A DNA stretch of 64,000 nt from Citromicrobium sp. UBA3494. Its GTDB lineage: Bacteria; Pseudomonadota; Alphaproteobacteria; Sphingomonadales; Sphingomonadaceae. Of this stretch, positions 19,224-28,080 are shown in pieces (positions within the stretch are counted from its first letter, which is position 1; every line of letters starts with the position of its first letter). The notes under the pieces were generated by a model that did not search any database, was not told the origin of the DNA, and saw only the letters and a program-made list of their open reading frames with translations. The translations under genes were made by a program, and so were the position numbers. The DNA lies in the NCBI GenBank assembly GCA_002377695.1, contig DFQH01000006.1, positions 62,001 to 126,000 on the forward strand, in the 5' to 3' direction.

Positions 19224-20639
19224 CTAGGGGCTTGCGGCCTCCTCCTCTTCGGGGCCGTCCGGCAGGCCGTCGGCCGGTGCCATGCGCAGCCCCCTCGTCT
19301 CGATCAGCGCGACATCTCCGCCCGGGCGGTAGGGTTGCCATTCGAACCCCGCGCCACATTCGAAACTGCGGGCCCCGGGCGCCATCTTCACGAAGGCGAC
19401 CCAGCATTCGTTGACCGTGCTCGCCAGCGTGCGATCCGCCTGGTCGGCACGCTCGCCGCCCCAGGTCGACTGGTCGATCGAATCGAAGGTGAACATCAGT
19501 TCCGCCGAGTGGATCGGCCCCTTGGTCCACTCACCTTCGCGGAAGGCGGGCGTGTGATCGAAGCGATAGAGGAACGCCGGGGCGCCCTCGTCTCCGGCAA
19601 GACTTGCGAAAGTGCGCGCGCCGCGAAAGCCGCCTTCGCCCTGATTGGAGCCGACCAGCAGCGGCACGTCGATCTCTTCGCCTGCCCGCAGTGCCGCAAT
19701 CGTGGAAGTCGGCTTGAAGCTGTCGTCCGGCGTGAAGAAGAAGCCGGCGCGCAGCGGCTCGGACGCAGCGAAGGTCTGCGCGGAGATGCCGCGCAGGTCG
19801 TCTGCCGTCGCGTCCGCCCCGATGCCGATGGTCTCCAGCGCCTCTATCGCCATGCCCTGCGCCTGTGCCCTGGGACGATCGGGCAGCAGCAGGCTGCCGG
19901 ACTGGACGATGGCCTTGTCGAACAGGCCTTTGGCGGACGGGATCGACAGCAGGTTGGTGACGATGCCGCCGCCTGCCGATTGTCCTGCAATGGTCACCTG
20001 TTCGGGATCGCCCCCGAAGGCGGCGATATTGTCGCGCACCCATTCGAGCACGGCGACACTGTCCTGCAGCGCGTAATTGCCCTTGGGCTCCCGCGGGTTT
20101 TCCGCATCGAGCGCGGGATGGACGAAATTCGCCAGCGCGCCGAGCCGGTAGTTGACGCTGACCGTGATGACGCCGTGCTTTGCGTTGGCGGTGCCATCGT
20201 AGGAACCAAGGCTTCCCGCCCCCAGAAAGAACGCTCCTCCATGGAACCAGACCAGCACCGGCGCGCCCTGCGCATCTTCGGGCACGGTGATCGTGAGATA
20301 GAGGCAATCTTCCGATTGCGCCCCGTTCACGCCGCCGAAATTGGCGACCATCGTGTCGGTATCGACCGGCTGCGTGCACGGGGCCTCGTGCGCGGTCGCG
20401 GCGCGGACGCCTTTCCAGGGATCGACCGGCTGCGGAGGGCGCCAGCGATTATCGCCCACCGGCGGAGCGGCATAGGGAACGCCTCGAAAAACCAGTACGC
20501 CGCCTTCACGCGATCCCAGAAGTGTTCCGGCCTGCGTCTGAACCTCGACCCCGTCGATCGGATCGGGCATCTGCGCCATACAAGGCTGGGCGATCAAACC
20601 CGCCGATGCGGCCATCAACGACAGAATAAGCTGTCTCAT
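19224..20639 (-). CDS. Exported type-B carboxylesterase
   Basis: A 471-aa carboxylesterase with signal peptide MRQLILSLMAASAGLIAQPCMAQ. The triad is nucleophile GQSAGGG, acid GSNQGEGGF and histidine GPIHSAELMFTFDS; the oxyanion loop is WFHGGAFFLGAGS. The ATG at 20639 follows GGGAGAGAGC, the same ribosome-site layout as the receptor gene that starts 53 bases downstream. It is first in an esterase, receptor, esterase run. It shares only the family core with the third gene, so this is not a recent duplication. It is likely periplasmic and cleaves a different ester bond of the same or a related imported compound. Confidence 0.91.
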   Translation of the reverse strand: MRQLILSLMAASAGLIAQPCMAQMPDPIDGVEVQTQAGTLLGSREGGVLVFRGVPYAAPPVGDNRWRPPQPVDPWKGVRAATAHEAPCTQPVDTDTMVANFGGVNGAQSEDCLYLTITVPEDAQGAPVLVWFHGGAFFLGAGSLGSYDGTANAKHGVITVSVNYRLGALANFVHPALDAENPREPKGNYALQDSVAVLEWVRDNIAAFGGDPEQVTIAGQSAGGGIVTNLLSIPSAKGLFDKAIVQSGSLLLPDRPRAQAQGMAIEALETIGIGADATADDLRGISAQTFAASEPLRAGFFFTPDDSFKPTSTIAALRAGEEIDVPLLVGSNQGEGGFRGARTFASLAGDEGAPAFLYRFDHTPAFREGEWTKGPIHSAELMFTFDSIDQSTWGGERADQADRTLASTVNECWVAFVKMAPGARSFECGAGFEWQPYRPGGDVALIETRGLRMAPADGLPDGPEEEEAASP

Positions 20640-20800
20640 TGCTCTCTCCCAACCCCTCTGACCTGCTGTCATAGCGCACGGTTTACGATCTAACAACATA
20701 GACATTCGAATATCGGGTACGATTTCGAGACGGGTCTATTACGGCGCCTCTCTTGGCAATGTGCTGGACAGGAACGGGCGCTTTTGAATAGCTTGGCGCG

Positions 20801-21652
20801 ATGCAGCTGACCCGGGCAGAACTCTTCGACCATATCTGGTCCGAACCGATGGGCACCGTCGCGGCCCGGTATGGCCTGACGGGCAATGGCCTCGCCAAGA
20901 TCTGCGACCGGCTCGCGATTCCCCGCCCCTCCCGCTCGCACTGGACGCGCAACGCGGACAGCCGCACGCCGCGGCCCGAGCTTCCGCCCGCCCCCCTTGG
21001 CCTGAGCGAAACCTTCGCACTGGGGCGGCGCCAGGCCCGCCAGTCGCCCGGATCGCGCACGCGCATGTCGGCGGACGAGCGGCGGCGGCACCTGATGGAC
21101 ACCGCCACCGCGATCGCGATTTCGGATGGCCTGTCTGCTGTGACCATGCGCGAAGTGGCGCGCCAGGCCGGCATCAGCGAAACGCAGGTCCACAATTGCT
21201 TCGGCGGCCGCACAGAACTGCTGCTGGCCCTCGCCCGGCGCGAGATCGCGACCCAGGAATCGCAACGCCGCAGGCGGATCGCGCGCGGTACCAATCGGCA
21301 GACGCGCGTGATGCTTTCGACCATCGGCTATCTGCACGAATCGGCGCAGCGCGGCCCGCTGCTGCAGATGCTGCTCCGCACGCCGGAAGTGCGCGATGCC
21401 CTGAAGCCCGAACTTGCGGCGTTGAGAGATGCTGCTCGCGAACCGATCCTTCAGAGACTGGTCGACCAGGGAAGGATGGATCTGCAGAGCGCGCGCGCCT
21501 CGACCGCGGCGCTCACGGCAGTGGCGCTGAAGGCTGGGGGCATCGTGGCAAGCCGGCGCGCGCCCTTCCCGATGGTCGAGGAAATCTGCCTTGGCGTGGT
21601 GATGGCCGGAGCATTCAGCGACGAAAGCGTCGCCGCAGGAAACGCAGACTAA
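20801..21652 (+). CDS. TetR-family regulator with an extra N-terminal DNA-binding-like domain
   Basis: A 283-aa protein. Residues 1-45 (LTRAELFDHIWSEPMGTVAARYGLTGNGLAKICDRLAIPRPSR) match a short helix-turn-helix-like module seen at the start of many bacterial proteins. A flexible Pro/Arg linker leads to a TetR module at about 92-140 (VTMREVARQAGISETQVHNCFGGRTELL) with a helical C-terminal half. It is divergent from the esterase-receptor operon across 161 bases, so it is the obvious candidate to regulate it. Its last 4 bases overlap the tail of the convergent TetR gene. A protein with two potential DNA-reading modules might contact a longer operator; that is inference. Confidence 0.85.
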   Translation: MQLTRAELFDHIWSEPMGTVAARYGLTGNGLAKICDRLAIPRPSRSHWTRNADSRTPRPELPPAPLGLSETFALGRRQARQSPGSRTRMSADERRRHLMDTATAIAISDGLSAVTMREVARQAGISETQVHNCFGGRTELLLALARREIATQESQRRRRIARGTNRQTRVMLSTIGYLHESAQRGPLLQMLLRTPEVRDALKPELAALRDAAREPILQRLVDQGRMDLQSARASTAALTAVALKAGGIVASRRAPFPMVEEICLGVVMAGAFSDESVAAGNAD

Positions 21653-22239
21653 CCAGCCCCCACCTTGAACGCATTCAGCGAGGCCGTGACAAGGCGGCGG
21701 CAGGTTGCGTGGGCGGTCGCCCGGTCGACCTGATCGAGACGCACGAGGGGCGCGAGCGATTCGGGGATGCCCGCAACCAGTTCGAGCAGGACGAATGCCT
21801 CGCGCGGCGCGAGGTCCAGTGCCTGGCAGGTTTCGCGTGCGATGCGCCGGAGCAGGCTGCGAAACCGCTGGCGGCTTGCCGGCCCCAGCGGGCTGTCCTG
21901 ATGCCGCTCTCGCAGGATCAGCTGCAGGAGAGGGCCATTGTCGATCAGGTAATCGAGATAGGCATCGAACGCCTCCAGCGCGCGGCCGTGGAAGTCCGAT
22001 GTCCGTTCGCCCGGATCGGGAAGGACGAAGTCTTCCATCCGATCCAGGTGCCGGTTGAACAATGCATCGATCATCGCCGGAACGCCGTCGAAATAGACGT
22101 AGAGGAGGCTTCGGCTTACACCGACCCTCTCGGCAATATCGCCGAGCGAGAGATTCAGTGTCCGGCCTTCCCGGATCAGCGCTTCCGCTGCTGCGAGCAC
22201 TTCCTGCTCGCGATCTCCTTCTGCCGCCACGGCTTCCAT
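21649..22239 (-). CDS. TetR-family regulator
   Basis: About 196 aa. The helix-turn-helix is near the N-terminus (LSLGDIAERVGVSRSLLYVYFDGVPAMIDALF), followed by an all-helical effector domain. The frame is open to 22425, but TetR homology begins only around residue 66 of that frame, so the ATG at 22239 (after GCGGGAGG) is chosen; the spacing is tight and the start is uncertain. It is divergent from the PrpD-like gene. The shared motif ATTGGTT-N4-TGTCA lies in the gap between them, so this protein is the leading candidate for binding that motif here and at two other places in the island. Confidence 0.82.
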   Translation of the reverse strand: MEAVAAEGDREQEVLAAAEALIREGRTLNLSLGDIAERVGVSRSLLYVYFDGVPAMIDALFNRHLDRMEDFVLPDPGERTSDFHGRALEAFDAYLDYLIDNGPLLQLILRERHQDSPLGPASRQRFRSLLRRIARETCQALDLAPREAFVLLELVAGIPESLAPLVRLDQVDRATAHATCRRLVTASLNAFKVGAG

Positions 22240-22308
22240 CCTCCCGCTGTGCAGCCACCCCGGTGCATTGGCAAGGCGGTACGCCTGCGCCCGGACCCTT
22301 TTATAACT

Positions 22309-22324
22309 ATTGGTTTGACTGTCA
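22309..22324. promoter_or_regulatory. Shared regulatory motif, copy 1 (ATTGGTT-N4-TGTCA)
   Basis: The 16-base site ATTGGTTTGACTGTCA lies between the divergent TetR (22239) and PrpD-like (22367) genes. Twelve fixed positions are identical to sites at 25181 and 31057; only the 4 central bases differ. It is likely an operator of a catabolic regulator. Confidence 0.6.
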
Positions 22325-22366
22325 GGAGGCAGCCCGGCACCTTTCCACGCGAAAAGGAGAATCCAG

Positions 22367-23896
22367 GTGAGCGATGGGATTGGCAGGAGTTCAGGCAGAG
22401 GCATGACACGGCGCGGGCTTATCAAGGCGGGATCGGTCGCGAGCGCGCTGGCGGTTACGGCCCCAGCACTGGCTGCAAGACAGGCTTCTCAGGGTCCGGG
22501 GGCTGCGGCAGACGGAGCGGGCTGGCGCGAGATTACGCCTGCATTGACGGGCTATATTGCGGGCGCGTGCGAACACCGCATACCGGCGCGGATCAGGGAA
22601 CGCGCGCGTCTCCACATTCTCGACACGCTGGCCTCCATTGTCGCGTGCCACTCGCTCGAGGCGTCGCAGCTGGGCCGCCGCTATGCACAGGCCATGTCAC
22701 CGCAGGGCACCAGCCCCATCCTGGGTTCGCGGCAGACAGCCTCGCCGGTGGATGCGGTCTTCGCCTCCGGGATGACCGCGCACGCGGCCGAGATCAACGA
22801 TTTCATCCCGTCGGCCTATGTCCAGCCCGGCCCCGCCATCGTTCCCACCGCCATCGAGACTGCACGCCTGAACAGGCGCAGCGGGGCAGACCTCGTGGGC
22901 GCGGTGGTTGCAGGGTACGAAATCGCAGGCAGGCTGCCCAAGGCGATCGGCACGCGCAATCTCTACCTCGCTGGCCTCGCCAATCACGGCATCGCTCCCA
23001 CTTTCGGCGCAGCGGCAGCGGCAGCGCCGTTGATGGGGCTCTCCACCGATCAGGTCGATCACATGCTGGCCTACTGCGCGCAGCAGGCGTCGGGATCGTG
23101 GCAGTGGCTGCTCGACGTGCGGCACGTGGAGAAGGCCTTCGTCTTCGGTGGCATGGGCGCGCGCAACGGAATGCAGGCGGCACGCATGGCGAAGATCGGC
23201 TTCACCGGCGTTCCGGCCAGCTTCGACAATGAGAATGGCTGGTTCCGCTGGCGCGCCTTCCAGGGCGAAGGGGCCAATCACGCCTCGCTCGTCGAAGGGC
23301 TGAACGAGGAATACGAACTCTCGCTGGCAGCGATGAAGCGCTACCCGGTGGGTGGCCCGACGCAGCCAGCCGTGCGCGCCCTGCTGGACCTGCGCAAGAC
23401 CGTGACGCCCGAAGAGGTGGCAAAGATCGTGGTCGCCATGCCGGGCGAGGCCGCCACTTTCGAGCGCGCGAACATGCCCGCGCTCAACATCCCCTATCTG
23501 GCGGCGATCATCATGCTCGACGGAAGGCTCGATTTCGTCGACGCGCAATCGCTCGACCGGCAGGAGAACGACGCGGCTGCCCGCGAATTCGCGCGCAAGG
23601 TCACCGTGGTGCGGGACGAGGCGCAGGAAATGGGCGAAGGCGAGGATCGTACCGAGAGCGCGCGCGTCACCCTAACCCGCAAGGACGGCACGCAGGAAGA
23701 ACGCTACGTGCCTTATGTGCCGGGCTATCCCACGCACCCGCTGGCAAAGGCCGAGGTGCAGGAAAAGGCGCACGAACTGATCGAACCCGTACTCGGGGTT
23801 GCGGCAGCGAACCGCCTGATCGCGCTGTGCGACGATCTGGACGATGCGGGCAGCGTTGACGCGATCGTGGAATTGATGCGCTTCGAAAGCACCTGA
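22367..23896 (+). CDS. MmgE/PrpD-family protein with a Tat-like leader
   Basis: A 509-aa member of the MmgE/PrpD family, whose known members are 2-methylcitrate dehydratase and cis-aconitate decarboxylase. Family blocks are visible (LHILDTLASIVACHSLEAS, GMTAHAAEINDF, GYEIAGRLPKAIG, FGGMGARNGMQAARMAKIGFTG). The protein starts with a twin-arginine leader (TRRGLIKAGSVASALAVTAPALA), odd for a family usually found in the cytosol. The GTG at 22367 follows AGGAGAATCCAG; an ATG at 22403 is the alternative and would still keep the leader. The exact reaction is not predictable; dehydration or isomerisation of a carboxylated intermediate is the family theme. Confidence 0.86.
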   Translation: MSDGIGRSSGRGMTRRGLIKAGSVASALAVTAPALAARQASQGPGAAADGAGWREITPALTGYIAGACEHRIPARIRERARLHILDTLASIVACHSLEASQLGRRYAQAMSPQGTSPILGSRQTASPVDAVFASGMTAHAAEINDFIPSAYVQPGPAIVPTAIETARLNRRSGADLVGAVVAGYEIAGRLPKAIGTRNLYLAGLANHGIAPTFGAAAAAAPLMGLSTDQVDHMLAYCAQQASGSWQWLLDVRHVEKAFVFGGMGARNGMQAARMAKIGFTGVPASFDNENGWFRWRAFQGEGANHASLVEGLNEEYELSLAAMKRYPVGGPTQPAVRALLDLRKTVTPEEVAKIVVAMPGEAATFERANMPALNIPYLAAIIMLDGRLDFVDAQSLDRQENDAAAREFARKVTVVRDEAQEMGEGEDRTESARVTLTRKDGTQEERYVPYVPGYPTHPLAKAEVQEKAHELIEPVLGVAAANRLIALCDDLDDAGSVDAIVELMRFEST

Positions 23897-23906
23897 TCTT
23901 AGAGGC

Positions 23907-23943
23907 AAAAAAAGGGGGAAGCACCCATACGGATGCCTCCCCC
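23907..23943 (-). terminator. Rho-independent terminator of the amidohydrolase gene
   Basis: Read on the minus strand, a stem of GGGGGAGGCA against TGCTTCCCCC (two internal mismatches) around a short loop is followed by seven T residues. It lies 20 bases beyond the amidohydrolase stop. On the plus strand there is no T-run, so read-through from the PrpD-like gene is not blocked in the same way. Confidence 0.85.
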
Positions 23944-23962
23944 AGTCTGCTCGAGAGGAGCG

Positions 23963-25141
23963 TTACTCGGCCGCTTCGGCCATTGCTTCGCTTTTGCGGT
24001 ACATCATGTGATCGTAGTTGGTGCGGTAGAACATGTCCTTCACCTCCTCGTCGAAGCCTTCCAGCGAAGCCTCGAACTTGCCGTAGGGGTCCTTGGTCCC
24101 TTCGGGGTGCGGATAGTCGCTGGAGAAGAGGTACAGCTCGGGCGCGGAATCGCGGATCATGCGGCCCACATCCTCGTTCGGGAACGGCGTGAAGCGCACC
24201 GCCCGCCTGATGTATTCGGACGGCAGCTGGTCCATGTCCTTCAGGTACTGGTCGGTCTTGTTGAACGAGTACCAGCCATGGTCGAGCATGCGCAGGAATT
24301 CGGGCACCCAGCCCGCCCCGCTTTCGATCACGCCGCCGCGCAAATCGGGAAAGCGCTGGAACACGCCGTCATAGACCATCGCGGTGAGGAATTCCTGGGG
24401 GGCGAACCACAGGCACAGGAAATCGGGGAAGCGCAGATTCTCCCCGCCGCCGTGCAGGTCCGCCGCGCGCTCGCGCCCGTTGTTCTTGAACTTGGCGGGC
24501 TGCGTTTTCGTGCCCGGGCCGATATGCAGCATGAAGGGGATCCTGTTGTCCTCCAGATACTGCCAGAACGGATCGAGATCGGGGTGGCCGGGGCTCTTGT
24601 CGCCTGCCGGGCCCGCGCTGAACATCACCGCCTTCGCGCCCGCCTCGACGGCGCGCTTCGCCTCGGCGAGGCCGCGCTCGGGATCGTCCAGCGGAGTGAA
24701 TGCCACGCAGTCCATGCGGCCGTCAGCATCGCAGAAATCCTGCTGCGCCTTGTTGAGCGCCGTCGCGGCGGCATAGCGCTGGTCGTCGCTTTCCGCCTTG
24801 GTGATCGCCCCCAGGCCGAAGGTCGGGAACACCAGCTGCCGCTCGAAGCCCAGCCAGTCGAGCGCCTCGACCCGCTCGTCCTTGTCGAACCCGCCGTAGC
24901 CCAGCCAGCCCTTGGCCCCCTCGATGGGGTTTTCCAGCGCCTTGGCGCGCGCTTCGGGATCGCTCTTACGCGCCTTCGCGGCATCGATCATCTTCACGAT
25001 CCGGTCGCCGCCTTCGCGCTGGGAATACACCTGCCAATACATCTCCTTGTACTCGCCCTCCAGATAGGGGGCGAGCCAGTCCTGCGTTTCCATCGTGTGC
25101 GAATCGGCGTCGTTTACGATCCGGCCCTTCGTGTAGGTCAT
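23963..25141 (-). CDS. Amidohydrolase-2 family metal-dependent hydrolase/decarboxylase
   Basis: A 392-aa TIM-barrel enzyme of the amidohydrolase_2 (ACMSD/ring-cleavage decarboxylase-like) family. The N-terminal metal motif lies in VNDADSHTMETQDW, a central histidine in FMLHIGPGTK, and the late Asp in LFSSDYPHPEGTKDPYG. Members hydrolyse or decarboxylate carboxylated substrates with a Zn or similar ion. The ATG at 25141 follows AGGAGATGCAG; the longer frame to 25246 is rejected. A -35-like TTGACA overlapping the shared motif lies about 45-50 bases upstream, so a regulator bound there should block or modulate this promoter. Unlike neighbouring genes, no export signal is visible. Confidence 0.87.
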   Translation of the reverse strand: MTYTKGRIVNDADSHTMETQDWLAPYLEGEYKEMYWQVYSQREGGDRIVKMIDAAKARKSDPEARAKALENPIEGAKGWLGYGGFDKDERVEALDWLGFERQLVFPTFGLGAITKAESDDQRYAAATALNKAQQDFCDADGRMDCVAFTPLDDPERGLAEAKRAVEAGAKAVMFSAGPAGDKSPGHPDLDPFWQYLEDNRIPFMLHIGPGTKTQPAKFKNNGRERAADLHGGGENLRFPDFLCLWFAPQEFLTAMVYDGVFQRFPDLRGGVIESGAGWVPEFLRMLDHGWYSFNKTDQYLKDMDQLPSEYIRRAVRFTPFPNEDVGRMIRDSAPELYLFSSDYPHPEGTKDPYGKFEASLEGFDEEVKDMFYRTNYDHMMYRKSEAMAEAAE

Positions 25142-25180
25142 CTGCATCTCCTGAATTATCGCCCTGCTGTATCTCACGCT

Positions 25181-25196
25181 ATTGGTTAGGGTGTCA
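25181..25196. promoter_or_regulatory. Shared regulatory motif, copy 2 (ATTGGTT-N4-TGTCA)
   Basis: The site ATTGGTTAGGGTGTCA is in the divergent gap between the amidohydrolase and TesB genes. Here it is framed by CTATTG on the left and CAATAG on the right, giving 6-base inverted arms. On the minus strand TTGACA within it is well placed as a -35 box, with AGATAC 17 bases further. Confidence 0.62.
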
Positions 25197-25307
25197 ATAG
25201 GAAACAAAACCGCATTTTCTCGCGGAAATTGAGAGGCAATCCGCACCGCAGAGCTTGTCAGGCTCGATCACGCTGAATATCGGGTATGGAAAAGGGGGAG
25301 AGAGAGC

Positions 25308-26192
25308 ATCGTCCAGCTACCGGAAATTCTCGCGGTCGAAGCGATGGGGGAGCGTGTCTTCGAAGGCCCCGCCGGCCCGGCGATGGGCCCGCGCCTGTTC
25401 GGCGGACAGGCCATCGCGCAGGCGCTGATGGCAGGCTGTGCGGCGGAAGACGGCGGCCGCCTGCCCAATTCGCTGCATGCCCATTTTCTGAAAGCCGGGG
25501 CCAGCACGGATCGGGTGCGCTACACCGTGACGACGCTTTCCCAAGGCCGCAGCTTCGCGGTCCGCCGGATCGACGGCATGCAGGGCGACACGCTGATCTT
25601 CTCGATGACGGCATCCTTCCATATCCAGGAAGCGGGCCACGAACATGCGACCCCATCCCCGTTCGATCTGGACATCGATGCCGCGCTATCGGCGCTGGAA
25701 GACTGGCGGTCGAAAAGTGCGCGGGCGAACGACGCGCCGCTGGTGGATCGCCTGCAGAAGCGCCCGATAGAAATCGTGCCGCTGGAACCCGATTCGCTGT
25801 TCGGCGCGGGGGCGAGCAAGCCGCATACTGCGGTCTGGATGCGGATGCGCAAGCCGTCGGGTGCCGACCCGCTGATGCAGCGCGCGCTGCTCGCCTATGC
25901 ATCCGACATGATGTTCCTGCGCAATGCCCTGCTTCCGCACGGCGTCCGACCGGGGAGCAGCAGAGTGCAGGCCGCATCGCTGGACCACGCGATCTGGTTT
26001 CACGAAACGCCCGACTTCGACGCGTGGCATCTCTACGCCACCGAGAGCCCATGGGCGGGCCATGCCCGCGGCCTCAATCGGGGCCACTTCTACGATCTGC
26101 AGGGCCGGATGGTCGCCAGCGTCGCGCAGGAAAGCCTGATGCGTCCCCGAGGCGAGGCGCGCGACAGGCTGTTGCAGGACAAGGCTTCGTGA
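25308..26192 (+). CDS. tesB: Acyl-CoA thioesterase II (TesB type), probable ATC start
   Basis: A double-hotdog thioesterase hydrolysing acyl-CoA to acid plus CoA. Blocks are GPRLFGGQAIAQALMAG in the first hotdog and SLDHAIWFHETPDFDAWHLYATESPWAGHARG in the second, the latter carrying the catalytic Asp region. TesB-like sequence (IVQLPEILAVEAMGERVFEGP) continues upstream of the first in-frame ATG at 25344. No ATG, GTG or TTG exists in frame between a stop at 25230 and that ATG. An ATC at 25308 lies exactly 7 bases after AAGGGGGAG, in the same GGGAGAGAGC-start layout used by two other genes here. I therefore place the start at ATC 25308. The fallback is ATG 25344 (282 aa). Confidence 0.85.
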   Translation: MVQLPEILAVEAMGERVFEGPAGPAMGPRLFGGQAIAQALMAGCAAEDGGRLPNSLHAHFLKAGASTDRVRYTVTTLSQGRSFAVRRIDGMQGDTLIFSMTASFHIQEAGHEHATPSPFDLDIDAALSALEDWRSKSARANDAPLVDRLQKRPIEIVPLEPDSLFGAGASKPHTAVWMRMRKPSGADPLMQRALLAYASDMMFLRNALLPHGVRPGSSRVQAASLDHAIWFHETPDFDAWHLYATESPWAGHARGLNRGHFYDLQGRMVASVAQESLMRPRGEARDRLLQDKAS

Positions 26193-26244
26193 AGGCCCGC
26201 ATACATCACGGCGCGAGCCTTCCGGCCGCCCGAAAGGACATAGC

Positions 26245-26646
26245 ATGAGCGAGACGACCCCCGCCCTTTTCACCTTCGTCAAACTGACGGTCGCGGATAT
26301 CGACGCGGCCACCACCTTTTTCGAAAAAGGCTTCGGCCTGACCCATGCCGATACGGTCGACACGCCGACTTTCCGCGAACACATGATGACCGGGCCGAAA
26401 GGCGCGATGACGATCGTGCTGTTCCACTGGAAGGATGGCCGCACGATCGAGGTTGGGAACGGCTACGGCCCCGTGGGCATGATCTCGCGCGATCTCGACG
26501 CCGACCTCGCACGGGCGGTTGCAGCGGGCGCGAAGCAGAGAGGCGAAACCGTACAATTCGGCCCGGCGCGCATCGCCTTCGTGAACACCCCCGAAGGGCA
26601 CGAAATCGAGATCATGCAGATGGGCGAAAGAGGCGCGGCGGCGTAA
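26245..26646 (+). CDS. Glyoxalase/VOC-fold protein
   Basis: A 133-aa single-domain protein of the vicinal-oxygen-chelate (glyoxalase/bleomycin resistance/dioxygenase) superfamily. It has the typical opening FVKLTVADIDAATTFFEKGFGL, a middle strand with TIVLFHWKDGRTIEVG, and the closing FVNTPEGHEIEIMQMGE, whose Glu usually binds metal. It starts 52 bases after the TesB stop and is likely co-transcribed. Dioxygenase, isomerase or lyase activity are all possible for this fold, and the sequence does not decide between them. Confidence 0.85.
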   Translation: MSETTPALFTFVKLTVADIDAATTFFEKGFGLTHADTVDTPTFREHMMTGPKGAMTIVLFHWKDGRTIEVGNGYGPVGMISRDLDADLARAVAAGAKQRGETVQFGPARIAFVNTPEGHEIEIMQMGERGAAA

Positions 26647-26658
26647 CCCGCCTCGCGC

Positions 26659-28080
26659 CTAGTCCTCGTCCCGCCAGGTGCGCCCCGGTTCCGCCCCGTT
26701 CGGCGGAGAGCGTAGCGTTTCGGCGGCCACCACGCGCGATTCTGCCGCAAGCCATGCGACCGCGTGGTCATTGGCTTCGCTACGCGCAGGCCATGTGAAC
26801 TTGCCGCCGCAATCGAGGGTCGTGGCGGCGGGGTCAGCCTTTGCAAAAGCGACCCAGCATGAATGCACCAGCGCTGCCACGCGCTGGTCCTCCCCGGTCG
26901 GACCCTCGGGCAGCAGCTGATAGGTGCCCAGCGTATCGAACACGAAGGGCAGTTCGCCAGCGTGGGGCGCACCGTTGGGATCGCGCTCTCGCAGGGCTTT
27001 GGGAACGTAGTCGAAGAAATACTGGAACACCGGCGCGCCATCTTCGGCCAGATCGGCGACGCGCTGCGTGCCGACCAGTCGCCCTTCGTCCGAATTGGTG
27101 CCGAGCATCAGCAGCACGTCATGCTCCTGCCCCGCCTCGAAGGTCTCCATGATGGAAGCGGGTTTCACCACCCCGTCGATAATCGTGCGCAGGCCGAAAG
27201 CCGCTGCGCGGTCGGACAGGAAACGTTCCGCGGGCAGCGCCCGCAGCTGCCGCGCGGTCGCGTCCGGCAGGCCGAGCGCCTTGGCCGAAGCTTCGCCGCG
27301 CGCCTCGGCCTGCGCCAGCGGGGTGCCCGGTGTCGGGAGCGAGCCGGTCGACTGGAAGATCGCCTTTTCGAACAGGCCTTCGGCCAGGGGCGAGGTTACC
27401 AGGTTGGCGGTCATCGTCGCCCCCGCGCTTTCGCCGAACAGCGTGACGTTGTCGGGATCGCCGCCGAACCGCGCTGCATTCTCCTTCACCCAGCGCAGCG
27501 CCGCGATGGCGTCCATCAGCGCATAATTGGCGTTGGGTCCGCCAGCCTTCTCCGCAGTGAGCGCGGGGTGCGCCCAGCCGCCCAGCCCGCCGAGCCGGTA
27601 ATTGATGCTCACCAGCATCACGCCGTCGCGCGCAAAGGCATCGCCGTGATAGGTCGGCAGGCTGCCCGCCCCCACCACGCCGCCGCCGCCGAACAGCCAG
27701 ACCATCACGGGCGCGTTGGTCGCGCCTTGCGGAGCCCAGATGTTGAGCGTGAGGCAGTCTTCGGAAACCGGCCCGGCATATCCGCCATAGTTCGGAGAGC
27801 CGTCTTCGTTCACCGGCTGGAGGCAGGCGGGGCCGAAGCTGTCCGCCACTATCACGCCGTCCAAACGGGCCGGCTCCGGCGCGCGCCAGCGCAGTTCGCC
27901 GACCGGGGGCTGTGCGTAAGGCACGCCCCTGAAGACGATTGCATTGCCTTCTGGCGAACCCTGCAAGGCCCCGGAGGTGGTTTCGACGAGGCCCGACGAG
28001 CCGGGCGCAGGCATGCTCGCGCAAGCGGAGAGCGCAAACGCCCCCGCAAGTACGAGCCCCCATGCCCTGCGCAGGCTCAC
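26659..28080 (-). CDS. Type-B carboxylesterase, predicted lipoprotein
   Basis: A 473-aa carboxylesterase with lipoprotein leader MSLRRAWGLVLAGAFALSAC, so it is probably anchored to a membrane and faces the periplasm. The triad blocks are GESAGAT (Ser), GTNSDEGRL (acid) and APHAGELPFVFDT (His); the oxyanion motif is VWLFGGGGVVGAGS. The GTG start at 28080 overlaps the stop of the upstream esterase in a GTGA junction, so the two are translationally coupled. This is the last gene of a DapA-like, esterase, esterase operon. It converges on the VOC gene with 12 bases between the stops. Confidence 0.9.
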   Translation of the reverse strand: MSLRRAWGLVLAGAFALSACASMPAPGSSGLVETTSGALQGSPEGNAIVFRGVPYAQPPVGELRWRAPEPARLDGVIVADSFGPACLQPVNEDGSPNYGGYAGPVSEDCLTLNIWAPQGATNAPVMVWLFGGGGVVGAGSLPTYHGDAFARDGVMLVSINYRLGGLGGWAHPALTAEKAGGPNANYALMDAIAALRWVKENAARFGGDPDNVTLFGESAGATMTANLVTSPLAEGLFEKAIFQSTGSLPTPGTPLAQAEARGEASAKALGLPDATARQLRALPAERFLSDRAAAFGLRTIIDGVVKPASIMETFEAGQEHDVLLMLGTNSDEGRLVGTQRVADLAEDGAPVFQYFFDYVPKALRERDPNGAPHAGELPFVFDTLGTYQLLPEGPTGEDQRVAALVHSCWVAFAKADPAATTLDCGGKFTWPARSEANDHAVAWLAAESRVVAAETLRSPPNGAEPGRTWRDED

